This document shows, piece after piece, positions 17,859 to 25,550 of a stretch of DNA of 64,000 nt. The notes below the pieces were generated by a model. The model saw only the letters and a list, made by a program, of their open reading frames with translations, was not told the origin of the DNA and made no database searches. Position 1 is the stretch's first letter, and each line of letters opens with the position of its first letter. The stretch spans positions 1 through 64,000 of the forward strand of contig JBDWGM010000102.1 in the NCBI GenBank assembly GCA_039975755.1, written 5' to 3'. Origin of the DNA: JABSSA01 sp039975755 (GTDB lineage Bacteria; Pseudomonadota; Alphaproteobacteria; Rhodobacterales; Rhodobacteraceae). Made by a program: the position numbers and the translations under genes.

Positions 17859-18890
17859 TTATCTTGGAACAAAGACCCAATAATCAAGATCCAAAAGAAC
17901 GTCGGGACGGTACTTTCCATCGTCATTCTTTAATTGAAACGGTTCATTGCCTTTGTGAGCGACAAGGCGAAGCCGCAATGCTCCGACGCTGGGCGTATTG
18001 GTTTCAGCCTTGTCTAGCACTTCGCTCCAGGCGCGTAGCGTGTCGCCTGAGAAGCACGGATTCGCATGCGCCCCAGCATTCAAGCCCGCGATAAGTTGCG
18101 CGTTGGCCAAGCCATTGAATGATAGCGCGCGCGCCATTGAAATCACGTGTCCGCCGTAAATGAGGCGTGTCCCATCTGAACGCACTGACGTGTCAAAATG
18201 GACCTTGGCGGTGTTTTGCCAAAGTCGCGTCGCCATCATGTGTTCTGCTTCTTCAATTGTGACGCCATCGACGTGATCAATTTGTTCGCCAACGTGGTAA
18301 TCGTCCCAAAGGTGGGGTTCACCCGAAAGTGCGGTGTCGTATTGATCGAAATTGAACCCTTGTGGGACAATCAATTGGTCGGCAGGGACTGAGCGGCGCA
18401 AGTCGGGGACAATGGTTTCTGGCGCAGGTGCATCAATGTCACCTTTTCGCACCATCACCCAGCGAACATATTCAAGCACAGGAATATCGTTTTGATTCAA
18501 GCCTGTCGTTCGCACCCAAATCACGCCTGTTTTGCCGTTAGAGTTTTGCTTGAGGCCAATCACTTTAGACACGGACCGCAACGTATCACCCGGCCATACT
18601 GGATGCAGCCAACGCCCTTCGGCATATCCAAGGTTCGCAACCGCATTGATCGAGATGTCGGGGACCGTTTTTCCAAATACAACGTGAAAGGCGATCAATT
18701 CGTCAATCGGACTGTTTGGGAATCCACATGTCTGCGCGAACGTATCTGACGAACAAAGAGCATGCCGCGCCGGATATAAGGCGTGATACAACGCACGCTC
18801 ACCAGCGCCAATCGTCCGGGGAACAGCGTGGAGAATGGTTTCACCAAAACTGTAATCTTCAAAGAACCGACCCGGATTGGTTTTTGCCAT
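17859..18890 (-). CDS. mch: Mesaconyl-CoA hydratase (MaoC-like), ethylmalonyl-CoA pathway
   Basis: Double hot-dog MaoC-family protein of 343 aa, the length of characterised mesaconyl-CoA hydratases. It hydrates mesaconyl-C1-CoA to beta-methylmalyl-CoA. Seen: PGRFFEDYSFGETILHAVPR at the N-terminus, HPVWPGDTLRSVSKVIGLK (hot-dog 1) and CFSGDTLRAWSEVLDK (hot-dog 2). The assignment is strengthened by ecm, ccr and the mcl2-like gene in the same window. It is the last gene of the mcl2-nnrU-DUF1737-mch series; the DUF1737 stop lies directly before its ATG. Confidence 0.88.
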   Translation of the reverse strand: MAKTNPGRFFEDYSFGETILHAVPRTIGAGERALYHALYPARHALCSSDTFAQTCGFPNSPIDELIAFHVVFGKTVPDISINAVANLGYAEGRWLHPVWPGDTLRSVSKVIGLKQNSNGKTGVIWVRTTGLNQNDIPVLEYVRWVMVRKGDIDAPAPETIVPDLRRSVPADQLIVPQGFNFDQYDTALSGEPHLWDDYHVGEQIDHVDGVTIEEAEHMMATRLWQNTAKVHFDTSVRSDGTRLIYGGHVISMARALSFNGLANAQLIAGLNAGAHANPCFSGDTLRAWSEVLDKAETNTPSVGALRLRLVAHKGNEPFQLKNDDGKYRPDVLLDLDYWVFVPR

Positions 18891-19094
18891 CTATTGGTCC
18901 CCTAATTTCAAATCAGGCGAATAGGTGCCTTCCACGTCTTTCAAAACAGCTTGTCCGCAGCGCATAACCCCGCGCTTTTCATCAAAGGCGTAAGATGGGG
19001 GACCATGGATTTCCCATCCAGCAGCAAGGGCCGCGGACACTTTGTGGCAAAAGGCCGAGGTGTCGTCTTCGGTCAGAAATCGATAAAGTTTCAT
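18891..19094 (-). CDS. DUF1737 domain protein
   Basis: Small protein of 67 aa, MKLYRFLTEDDTSAFCHKVS at the start, with the DUF1737 pattern of an amphipathic helix then AALAAGWEIHGPPSYAFD. The start at 19094 has GAGG 9 nt upstream; an alternative ATG at 19103 has GAGG too close. It overlaps nothing but abuts mch (0 bp). Function unknown; a role linked to the CoA-ester enzymes is inferred only from position. Confidence 0.8.
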   Translation of the reverse strand: MKLYRFLTEDDTSAFCHKVSAALAAGWEIHGPPSYAFDEKRGVMRCGQAVLKDVEGTYSPDLKLGDQ

Positions 19095-19105
19095 AGTTTG
19101 CATCC

Positions 19106-19648
19106 TCAGACTGGCGATACGCCTAGCCATGTGTGAATCCCAACGGTCACGGTGAACGTCACCAGTGTTATGACAACAAGAAGCACGTCTTTCTTGGCTT
19201 CACCGGGTTCTGGGCGGGTCCAGTCCGGGTCGGCTCTGTTGATTAGTATGGTACTGGCCACGGCCCAACCGAGCATGCTGCCGAACAATATGATCGAAGC
19301 CAAATCACCGTTGACCAGCAAATGCGCCACCGCCCAAATCTTGACTGACAGCAACATTGGGTGACGTGTCCATCCCCTTAAACGTCCAGTTGTTGCGGAT
19401 GTTCCGAAAACGAAAAATGCAACAAGCATAAGAAGGTTGTTGATGTGCGTTATGAATGCGGGTGGGTGCCAGACCGCGATAAAGTCAGCGGCTCGGTATC
19501 CAAAGATCATACAGAGCAACCCAGCCAAGATACCGGCTGTCACGAGTCCTTTGCCCGCATTGCCAAGCCCTCTGCGCGCGTCTGGAGCAAGGCGTTTGAA
19601 CCAATGCGCGAGCGACCAAAGAATGATCCCGATAATAAGGAGTGTCAT
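19106..19648 (-). CDS. NnrU family membrane protein
   Basis: 180-aa protein with about six hydrophobic segments; WTRHPMLLSVKIWAVAHLLVN (about 93-113) is the NnrU/isoprenylcysteine-methyltransferase-like core. NnrU was named from denitrification clusters, but relatives are widespread and uncharacterised. No denitrification gene is nearby; here it sits between mcl2-like and DUF1737 with 0-11 bp gaps, so it is co-transcribed with ethylmalonyl-CoA pathway genes. Confidence 0.85.
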   Translation of the reverse strand: MTLLIIGIILWSLAHWFKRLAPDARRGLGNAGKGLVTAGILAGLLCMIFGYRAADFIAVWHPPAFITHINNLLMLVAFFVFGTSATTGRLRGWTRHPMLLSVKIWAVAHLLVNGDLASIILFGSMLGWAVASTILINRADPDWTRPEPGEAKKDVLLVVITLVTFTVTVGIHTWLGVSPV

Positions 19649-20506
19649 TTACGGCTCCGATTGTAGTTCCTTGATTGCCTTGGCTTGTGCCAGAATTTCA
19701 CGTGCGGTCGCAACGTGTAGATTTTCGACAATTTGGCCATCGACTACTGCGACACCCTGACCAGAAGCTTGGATTTGGTCAAAAGCCTCGATTTGACGGC
19801 GCGCCAGATCGATCTCGTCTGGGGTTGGCGCGAACGCAGAATTGGCGATCGGAATCTGTGCCGGGTGAATCAACGTTTTTCCGTCAAACCCCATGTCGCG
19901 CCCTTGCTCACATTCTGAGCGCAACCCGTCGTCGTCTTTGAACGCATTGTAAACGCCATCGACAATGGCCAATCCTTCTGCTTTTGCCGCCAACAGACAC
20001 AGCCCCAAACCCGTCACCAATGGAAGACGATCTGGTCGAAAGCGCGTTTGCAGTTCTTTCGCAAGATCATTTGTCCCCATGACCATCCCTTCCAATGCAG
20101 GATGGGCCGCGATTGCTGCTGCGTTTAACATGCCTTGGGGCGTCTCCATCATCGCCCACAGCGGGATATCCGGGGCGAGCTTGGCCACAACGTCCAAATC
20201 GGATGGAGAAGACACTTTGGGAATGAGCAGGGCATCAGGTTTCATTTCGACGGCCGCTTTGACGTCGTCCTTGCCCCATTGTGTGTTGTGACCATTTACA
20301 CGTACGATTTTCAACCGCTGTCCGTATTCATCGGTCGACAAAGCGTCGGCCAAAGTTGCACGCGCAGCAATTTTCTCGTCTTGGGACACAGCATCTTCAA
20401 GATCAAAAATGATCGCGTCTATGGGGAGGGTCCTTGCTTTGTCCAGCGCGCGTGGTTTTGACGCTGGGATATATAGGACGGATCGAAGGGGGCGCATGAC
20501 TGGCAT
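19649..20506 (-). CDS. mcl2: CoA ester lyase, probably (3S)-malyl-CoA thioesterase
   Basis: HpcH/HpaI-aldolase (CitE-like) protein of 285 aa. Seen: RSVLYIPASKPRALDKA, the metal-site DLEDAVSQDEK (about 37), KIVRVNG and GMVMGTNDLAKEL. It is shorter than malyl-CoA lyase Mcl1 (about 318 aa) and resembles Mcl2, which hydrolyses (3S)-malyl-CoA to malate, the last step of the ethylmalonyl-CoA pathway. Context (mch, ccr, ecm) supports this, but citrate lyase-like activity cannot be excluded. Start MPVMRPL at 20506 has AGGA upstream. A CTGCATTGCAG site lies 75 bp before it. Confidence 0.8.
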   Translation of the reverse strand: MPVMRPLRSVLYIPASKPRALDKARTLPIDAIIFDLEDAVSQDEKIAARATLADALSTDEYGQRLKIVRVNGHNTQWGKDDVKAAVEMKPDALLIPKVSSPSDLDVVAKLAPDIPLWAMMETPQGMLNAAAIAAHPALEGMVMGTNDLAKELQTRFRPDRLPLVTGLGLCLLAAKAEGLAIVDGVYNAFKDDDGLRSECEQGRDMGFDGKTLIHPAQIPIANSAFAPTPDEIDLARRQIEAFDQIQASGQGVAVVDGQIVENLHVATAREILAQAKAIKELQSEP

Positions 20507-20577
20507 GAGGGAAAGTTCCTGACGACATAAAGTTGCGCAAAGTGATCCACTTTTTAACGATTTGTTCAAGGCCTAAA

Positions 20578-20593
20578 TTGCTGCAATGCAGAG
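20578..20593 (-). promoter_or_regulatory. CTGCATTGCAG site upstream of mcl2
   Basis: Plus-strand TTGCTGCAATGCAGAG, dyad CTGCA-A-TGCAG. The 14-mer TGCTGCAATGCAGA is identical (as reverse complement) to the site before ccr at 32381-32394, and close to that before ecm at 30655-30665. A TTGAAC -35-like hexamer lies about 10 bp downstream on the mcl2 strand. Inferred operator of an ethylmalonyl-CoA regulon. Confidence 0.6.
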
Positions 20594-20740
20594 AATTTCT
20601 AATTTTCAGTACCTGCGCGCGCAGCCTTAACCTTTATTTGATGTCTAAAGTGCAGGTTTTTGACACGCCAATCCTAAGAGGACCGTGTCAGCAAGGCCGC
20701 TGAAGTGGAACGGTGGGTGGGCAGAACCGAACCGGGGCCG

Positions 20741-20783
20741 CCCGATCATCGCCGGGGAACCGGTTGGGCCAGATGATCAAGGG
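20741..20783 (+). ncRNA. Possible structured 5' leader of secreted-protein gene
   Basis: CCC-GATCATC (20741-20750) pairs with GATGATC-aa-GGG (20772-20783), enclosing CCGG-GGAA-CCGG (20752-20763), a hairpin with a GNRA tetraloop. It ends about 30 nt before the ATG at 20816. A regulatory leader is possible; I recognise no riboswitch class. Confidence 0.35.
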
Positions 20784-20815
20784 TGACGCCTTTTCGAACG
20801 AAAGGCATACACGTC

Positions 20816-21139
20816 ATGCAAGGCAATACTAAGTTACTCAAGATAGGATTGAGCGCCGTTATGTTGATGGGGCTAGTGGGGGAAGCAGCCGCACAATCGG
20901 CGCGAAACTGTGGCCCTCGGGACCTCATCGTTGGTCGATTGGCCGAAGGATATGGCGAAACGCGCCAGTCTATGGGTCTGGGTGCAAACAATGCAGTTGT
21001 CGAAGTCTTCGCGTCTGCAGAAACCCGAACTTGGACCATTACGATTACGACACCAAACGGGATGACCTGCTTGGTTGCATCGGGCCAGTCTTTTGAAGAA
21101 TTGGCCGAAGCGCTTCCGGCAAAAGGAAATGACGCTTAA
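20816..21139 (+). CDS. Small secreted protein, unknown function
   Basis: 107 aa with a signal peptide MQGNTKLLKIGLSAVMLMG... ending EAAAQ-SA, then a domain with RNCGPRDLIVGRLAEGYGET, RTWTITITTPNGMTCLVASG and an acidic C-terminus. This pattern is common among small exported proteins of Rhodobacteraceae. ATG 20816 is chosen because it begins the signal peptide; an upstream in-frame start at 20783 adds 11 residues. The mature protein has two Cys (one in RNCGPR, one in MTCLVAS), possibly a disulfide. Confidence 0.75.
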   Translation: MQGNTKLLKIGLSAVMLMGLVGEAAAQSARNCGPRDLIVGRLAEGYGETRQSMGLGANNAVVEVFASAETRTWTITITTPNGMTCLVASGQSFEELAEALPAKGNDA

Positions 21140-21269
21140 GACGACTTGCTGGGCGACATGATCGCCCGGCCATCAGTCTGTTAATTTTTTCTGACTGCCA
21201 ATTTGTTGCATTGTAGATTGCACGTCAAATTGAGGCGACATTCTCAACAGAGCCGGATAGCTTTGTGGA

Positions 21270-21941
21270 ATGCGTATTTTTCTCTTTCTTATGTTGTTGC
21301 TGATCCCGATGCCTTTGAGGGCATGCGGCTTGGCGCTTTTGCTGGCTGTGGACGTATCCGGGTCGGTCGATCGGGATGAATATGCAATTCAAATGATAGG
21401 GCTTGCAGATGCCTTGAGGGATGGCATTGTTGCGGATGCGTTAGTGTCCCAGCAGGCAAATGTTAGTTTGCTTCAGTGGACAGGCTCAACACGTCAAAGC
21501 CAATCGATTCCGTGGACATCCATTAAAAGTCATTCGGATGTTATAGCTTTGGCCAACCGGATCGAAGCGGAACCTCGTGCGTGGCGCAACTATTCAACTG
21601 CGATTGGTGAGGCCCTAGAAGCGTCCTTGGAGTCCATGGCCCCAATGGCACATTGTGGTCGCAAAGTTGTGGATGTGTCAGGAGATGGCATTTCAAACGA
21701 AGGTGTTGAACCCGACGAGATTCGAATTCAACTGAACCGCGCGGGCGTTACTGTCAACGCTATTGCCATCGAAACGGGTAACGACGATTTAACGGGCTAC
21801 TTTTTCGAACATGTGATCACGGGCGAGGGCGCATTTGTATTCAGGGCAGCCGGATTCGACGATTATCCCGAGCAAATCCGTAAGAAATTGCAAAGAGAGA
21901 CGACAGAACGGACAAGTTCCTTGATAAATGGCAGCCCGTGA
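21270..21941 (+). CDS. DUF1194 (VWA-like) secreted protein
   Basis: 223 aa with signal peptide (1-18, ending LRAC) and a von Willebrand factor A-like fold. The MIDAS DxSxS is AVDVSGSVDRDEYAIQ (about 28); WRNYSTAIGEAL and VVDVSGDGISNEG give the other metal ligands. DUF1194 proteins are conserved in alphaproteobacteria; function unknown, protein binding is inferred. The Cys at residue 19 follows LRA and could make it a lipoprotein. It lies 117 bp before sdhC and its stop codon overlaps a GTGATCAC site. Confidence 0.88.
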   Translation: MRIFLFLMLLLIPMPLRACGLALLLAVDVSGSVDRDEYAIQMIGLADALRDGIVADALVSQQANVSLLQWTGSTRQSQSIPWTSIKSHSDVIALANRIEAEPRAWRNYSTAIGEALEASLESMAPMAHCGRKVVDVSGDGISNEGVEPDEIRIQLNRAGVTVNAIAIETGNDDLTGYFFEHVITGEGAFVFRAAGFDDYPEQIRKKLQRETTERTSSLINGSP

Positions 21942-21947
21942 TCACAA
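21938..21947. promoter_or_regulatory. TTGTGATCAC site upstream of sdhC
   Basis: GTGATCACAA, the same 10-mer found twice upstream of sucC. The dyad centre is about 117 bp before the sdhC ATG, equal to that of the first suc site. It overlaps the stop of the DUF1194 gene. Shared regulation of suc and sdh is inferred. Confidence 0.5.
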
Positions 21948-21959
21948 ATCTGACAATTA

Positions 21960-21972
21960 GCGCAAATTGCGC
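21960..21972. promoter_or_regulatory. GCGCAA-A-TTGCGC palindrome upstream of sdhC
   Basis: A perfect 13-bp inverted repeat in the sdh leader, 87 bp before the sdhC start. A related TTGCGCAA lies at about 20533 before mcl2. Possible operator; its factor is not known. Confidence 0.4.
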
Positions 21973-22058
21973 CAAAAGAACGCGCTTTAGACGCTAGCAT
22001 TGAGGTGTGCGAATGCGCTAGACCAAACGGTGACACTCAAGACGTAAGGAAAGCGCAC

Positions 22059-22442
22059 ATGGCTGACGTCAATCGGGGTAACCGACCACTTTCTCCCCAT
22101 TTATCCATTTATCGTCCGCAGATTACATCTGTGTCATCGATATTGACGAGAATTACGGGCAATGCGCTTTTGTTCTCTAGTTTGCTGGTGGTTTGGTGGC
22201 TGCTGTCGGCCGCGACCTCGCCAGAGTATTTCGCTTTTGCTGATGGTGTCCTGACCAGTTGGTTTGGAGACCTCGTGATGAGCCTTTCTCTGTTGGGTTT
22301 GTGGTACCATACGCTTGCCGGGGCACGGCACTTGATTTGGGACAATGGTGCCATGTTGGAACTGGAACTGGCGGAAAAGCTTGGGTGGGCTATCATCGGT
22401 GGCTCCGTGGTTCTGACAATTCTAACCTTGATCATTATTTGA
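22059..22442 (+). CDS. sdhC: Succinate dehydrogenase cytochrome b556 subunit
   Basis: 127-aa three-TM membrane anchor that binds heme b and quinone. RPLSPHLSIYRPQITSVSSI is the SdhC signature and HTLAGARHLIWD carries the heme-ligand His. The frame is open from 22005, but MADVNRGNRPLSPH at 22059 has TAAGGAAAG upstream. First gene of sdhCDA-X-Y-B. Confidence 0.96.
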   Translation: MADVNRGNRPLSPHLSIYRPQITSVSSILTRITGNALLFSSLLVVWWLLSAATSPEYFAFADGVLTSWFGDLVMSLSLLGLWYHTLAGARHLIWDNGAMLELELAEKLGWAIIGGSVVLTILTLIII

Positions 22443-22452
22443 GGGGGCCGAT

Positions 22453-22824
22453 ATGCGTTATTTGACAGACCGAAAACGTGCGAGCGGCATGGGGTCAGCA
22501 AAAACGGGCACAGCCCATTTTTGGGCGATGAAAGTGTCGTCCTTTGCGCTGCTTCTTCTGATTCCCCTTTTCATCTTCAATTTCGGCCCCATGCTTGGAG
22601 AGCCACATGAAGATGTTCTTGCTCATTTCTCTAAGCCCTATCCTGCTATTTTGGCTGCTTTAACCATTGCTGTGGTTTTTATGCATTTTAAAGACGGCGT
22701 TCAGGTGCTTATCGAAGATTATGTACACGGGACCCAGCAAAAGGTCTGGATTCTGGCAATGATTTGTCTCAGCTACGCTGCCGCGGCCACTGGGCTTTTC
22801 GCGATCGCGCGCATCGCGCTTTAA
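22453..22824 (+). CDS. sdhD: Succinate dehydrogenase membrane anchor subunit
   Basis: 123 aa, three hydrophobic helices (about 22-45, 60-80, 95-118). HFKDGVQVLIEDYVHG (about 75-90) is the SdhD pattern with the second heme His and the quinone-site Asp/Tyr. GAGGGGG lies 5 nt before the ATG. It follows sdhC by 10 bp and precedes sdhA by 18 bp. Confidence 0.95.
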   Translation: MRYLTDRKRASGMGSAKTGTAHFWAMKVSSFALLLLIPLFIFNFGPMLGEPHEDVLAHFSKPYPAILAALTIAVVFMHFKDGVQVLIEDYVHGTQQKVWILAMICLSYAAAATGLFAIARIAL

Positions 22825-22842
22825 AAATAAGGAGGCCTGAGT

Positions 22843-24648
22843 ATGGCTGCATACGATTACGAGACGCATGAATATGATGTCGTGGTCGTCGGCGCAGGGG
22901 GCGCTGGCTTACGCGCGACATTGGGTATGGCCGAGCAAGGTCTGCGCACCGCGTGTGTGACCAAAGTTTTCCCAACGCGTTCACACACCGTTGCTGCGCA
23001 AGGCGGCATTGCCGCAAGCCTTGGAAACATGGGGCCCGACAATTGGCAGTGGCATATGTATGACACGGTTAAAGGGTCCGATTGGCTGGGTGACACGGAT
23101 GCAATGGAATATCTTGCCCGCGAAGCGCCCAAAGCGGTTTACGAGCTGGAACATTACGGGGTGCCGTTCAGCCGAACAGAAGAGGGCAAAATCTATCAGC
23201 GTCCCTTTGGTGGCCATACAACGGAATATGGTGAAGGTCCTCCGGTTCAACGGACATGTGCAGCGGCCGACCGGACAGGGCACGCGATTTTGCACACTCT
23301 GTATGGGCAAAGCCTGAAGCAAAACGCGGAATTCTATATCGAATATTTCGCGATTGACTTGCTGATGAGCGATGACGGCAAGTGCGAAGGTGTTTTGTGC
23401 TGGAAGCTAGACGACGGCACGATGCACGTGTTTTCCGCCAAGATGGTCGTGCTTGCGACTGGTGGATATGGGCGTGCCTATTTCTCGGCGACGTCCGCAC
23501 ATACGTGCACGGGCGATGGCGGTGGGATGACCGCGCGCGCGGGTTTGCCGATGCAGGATATGGAATTTGTTCAATTCCACCCAACTGGCATTTACGGCGC
23601 GGGTGTTTTGATCACCGAAGGCGCGCGTGGTGAAGGCGGGTATCTTACCAATTCGGAAGGCGAGCGCTTTATGGAGCGGTACGCGCCGACCTATAAGGAT
23701 TTGGCCAGTCGCGATGTTGTCAGTCGATGTATGACAATGGAAATTCGCGAAGGTCGTGGAATCGGTGCGGATGGCGATCATATCCATTTGCACCTGAACC
23801 ACCTACCTCCAGAAACCCTTGCCGAACGGTTGCCTGGTATTTCGGAATCAGCGCGTGTGTTTGCGGGCGTTGATCTGACAAAAGAGCCGATTCCGGTGCT
23901 GCCGACAGTTCACTATAATATGGGCGGGGTTCCGACCAATTATTGGGGCGAAGTGCTTGCACCAACCAAGGACGATCCAAGCGCAATTGCGCCGGGATTG
24001 ATGGCTGTCGGTGAAGCAGGTTGTGCATCTGTACATGGTGCCAACCGATTGGGTTCCAACTCTTTGATTGACCTTGTGGTATTTGGACGTGCTGCAGCAA
24101 TTCGGGCGCGTGAAATCGTGGACCCGGCTGCTGCAGTGCCAGTTCCATCAAACCGCGCGATCGAAGCTGCGTTAAGCCGGTTTGACGGTCTGCGTTATGC
24201 GAAAGGTCATGCGCCCACGGCAGAGCTACGTTTGGATATGCAGAAAACAATGCAGCGCGACGCCGCTGTTTTCCGCACAGATAAAACACTGGCTGAAGGT
24301 CAAAAAGCGATGGAAGACATCGCTGGTCAAATAAGCGACGTGAAAGTCACGGATACGTCCATGGTTTGGAATTCGGATCTGATGGAAACGCTGGAATTGA
24401 CCAACTTAATTCCGAATGCGGTCGCGACTGTAACAGCCGCCGCAGCACGCAAAGAAAGCCGTGGTGCGCATGCCCACGAGGATTACCCAGACCGCGACGA
24501 TGAAAACTGGCGTAAGCACAGTCTGGTCTGGTTTAAAGGAAATGAGGCGTCTTTAGGATATCGAGGAGTAATCACCCAACCACTAACAAGTCACAACGAC
24601 GGTGGTATTGATTTGAAGAAGATTGCACCTAAAGCGAGGGTTTACTGA
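22843..24648 (+). CDS. sdhA: Succinate dehydrogenase flavoprotein subunit
   Basis: Covalent-FAD flavoprotein oxidising succinate to fumarate, 601 aa. FAD fold VVVGAGGAGLRATLGMAEQG (about 13), FAD-linked His in PTRSHTVAAQGG (about 46), active-site QFHPTGIYGAGVLITEGARG (about 243) and C-terminal RKESRGAHAHEDYPDRDD. AAGGAGG precedes the ATG. The stop overlaps the ATG of a secreted-protein gene (TGATG), an unusual neighbour inside sdh. Confidence 0.97.
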   Translation: MAAYDYETHEYDVVVVGAGGAGLRATLGMAEQGLRTACVTKVFPTRSHTVAAQGGIAASLGNMGPDNWQWHMYDTVKGSDWLGDTDAMEYLAREAPKAVYELEHYGVPFSRTEEGKIYQRPFGGHTTEYGEGPPVQRTCAAADRTGHAILHTLYGQSLKQNAEFYIEYFAIDLLMSDDGKCEGVLCWKLDDGTMHVFSAKMVVLATGGYGRAYFSATSAHTCTGDGGGMTARAGLPMQDMEFVQFHPTGIYGAGVLITEGARGEGGYLTNSEGERFMERYAPTYKDLASRDVVSRCMTMEIREGRGIGADGDHIHLHLNHLPPETLAERLPGISESARVFAGVDLTKEPIPVLPTVHYNMGGVPTNYWGEVLAPTKDDPSAIAPGLMAVGEAGCASVHGANRLGSNSLIDLVVFGRAAAIRAREIVDPAAAVPVPSNRAIEAALSRFDGLRYAKGHAPTAELRLDMQKTMQRDAAVFRTDKTLAEGQKAMEDIAGQISDVKVTDTSMVWNSDLMETLELTNLIPNAVATVTAAAARKESRGAHAHEDYPDRDDENWRKHSLVWFKGNEASLGYRGVITQPLTSHNDGGIDLKKIAPKARVY

Positions 24649-25217
24649 TGAAAAAATGGACGTTGTTTGTAGCTGTTATGGCAGGAATGTTGACTGGACC
24701 AATTCAGGCCAGTGCGCAACAGACCACCACCTTAGGCGATCTTGTGGCTCAGTGTGTTAGTGAAACACGCGCGACTGGTTCTTATGAGTTGGTTGGCAAT
24801 AAGAGTTTGCAAGTTCAACCAGGTGACGGTGGCACTGCGATCGGTGCGCGCGACGTAAATGACTGCCTTCTCGACAAACGTGGCGTCCAATTTAACGGCA
24901 GTAAAAGTGGCGAAATCATTGCCGCAAATGGCCTTGTCTCGGCTCAAGAATGTAGACGTGATCGAAATGGCCGGATTGCTGTCGGCCTAGTTCTGACTGC
25001 CGGTGTTGTCGCCGCGTCGGGCGATGGGGCGATCTATGGTGGTATCGCAGGATCTGCCGTCGGAATACGAAAAGTGAACAGAGATTTCCGTGAATGTCTG
25101 GCTTTGGCGGGGCAAGTGGACGCGGATGTCAGAGCACCTCTAGCCATTCCTGTCGCGGGATGCAGAAAACGTGGTGGTACCTTACAAAACGGGAACAGCA
25201 TTTGCGTGGGATTCTAA
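24648..25217 (+). CDS. Secreted protein between sdhA and sdhB, unknown function
   Basis: 189 aa. Signal peptide MKKWTLFVAVMAGMLTG... ending ASA-QQ. The mature part has five or more Cys (CVSETR, CLLDKRG, ECRRDRNGR, ECLALAG, GCRKRGG, CVGF) and a Gly-rich hydrophobic stretch near 113-142. I do not recognise a family. Its ATG overlaps the sdhA stop by one base, so it is translated with the operon. A role in respiratory-complex assembly cannot be shown from sequence; it may simply be exported under the same control. Confidence 0.7.
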   Translation: MKKWTLFVAVMAGMLTGPIQASAQQTTTLGDLVAQCVSETRATGSYELVGNKSLQVQPGDGGTAIGARDVNDCLLDKRGVQFNGSKSGEIIAANGLVSAQECRRDRNGRIAVGLVLTAGVVAASGDGAIYGGIAGSAVGIRKVNRDFRECLALAGQVDADVRAPLAIPVAGCRKRGGTLQNGNSICVGF

Positions 25218-25549
25218 AATCCAGCTTAGTGTTTCTGTTTCTAGCTGGTTGTGCCGAGACGCAACAGGCTGTCGATAACGTCGCGCGCCGCAGCGCCAAG
25301 GCTGCGGTTGCGGAAACGCTAACAACTCGGTTTCCGGCGGTCCCTGCGACCGCCGTGACTCCGACGACGGATTGTATAATCGACAATGCTTCGGCCCGTG
25401 AAATCGGGGAATTCGCGAAAGATGCCGTCATCGGTGTTTCAGATACGACCGTCACGCTTGTGCGCAGTGTAATTGAGCGGCGCGAGACGCAAACTTGTTT
25501 GGCCGGGGTTTTGGTAAACAGCCTCGGATCTCTCTTAGAAGGGGTGTAG
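25202..25549 (+). CDS. Small lipoprotein between sdhA and sdhB, unknown function
   Basis: 115 aa. The longer frame begins at 25094 inside the previous gene; TTG 25202 is preferred because it starts a lipoprotein signal, LRGILKSSLVFLFLAGC, with lipobox LAGC. The mature part is alpha-helical, Ala-rich, and has three more Cys (TDCIIDN, TCLAG). The overlap with the upstream gene is 16 bp. The 1-bp gap to sdhB means all are one operon. A similar pair is not part of the enteric sdhCDAB arrangement. Start assignment is uncertain. Confidence 0.6.
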   Translation: MRGILKSSLVFLFLAGCAETQQAVDNVARRSAKAAVAETLTTRFPAVPATAVTPTTDCIIDNASAREIGEFAKDAVIGVSDTTVTLVRSVIERRETQTCLAGVLVNSLGSLLEGV

Positions 25550-25550
25550 A

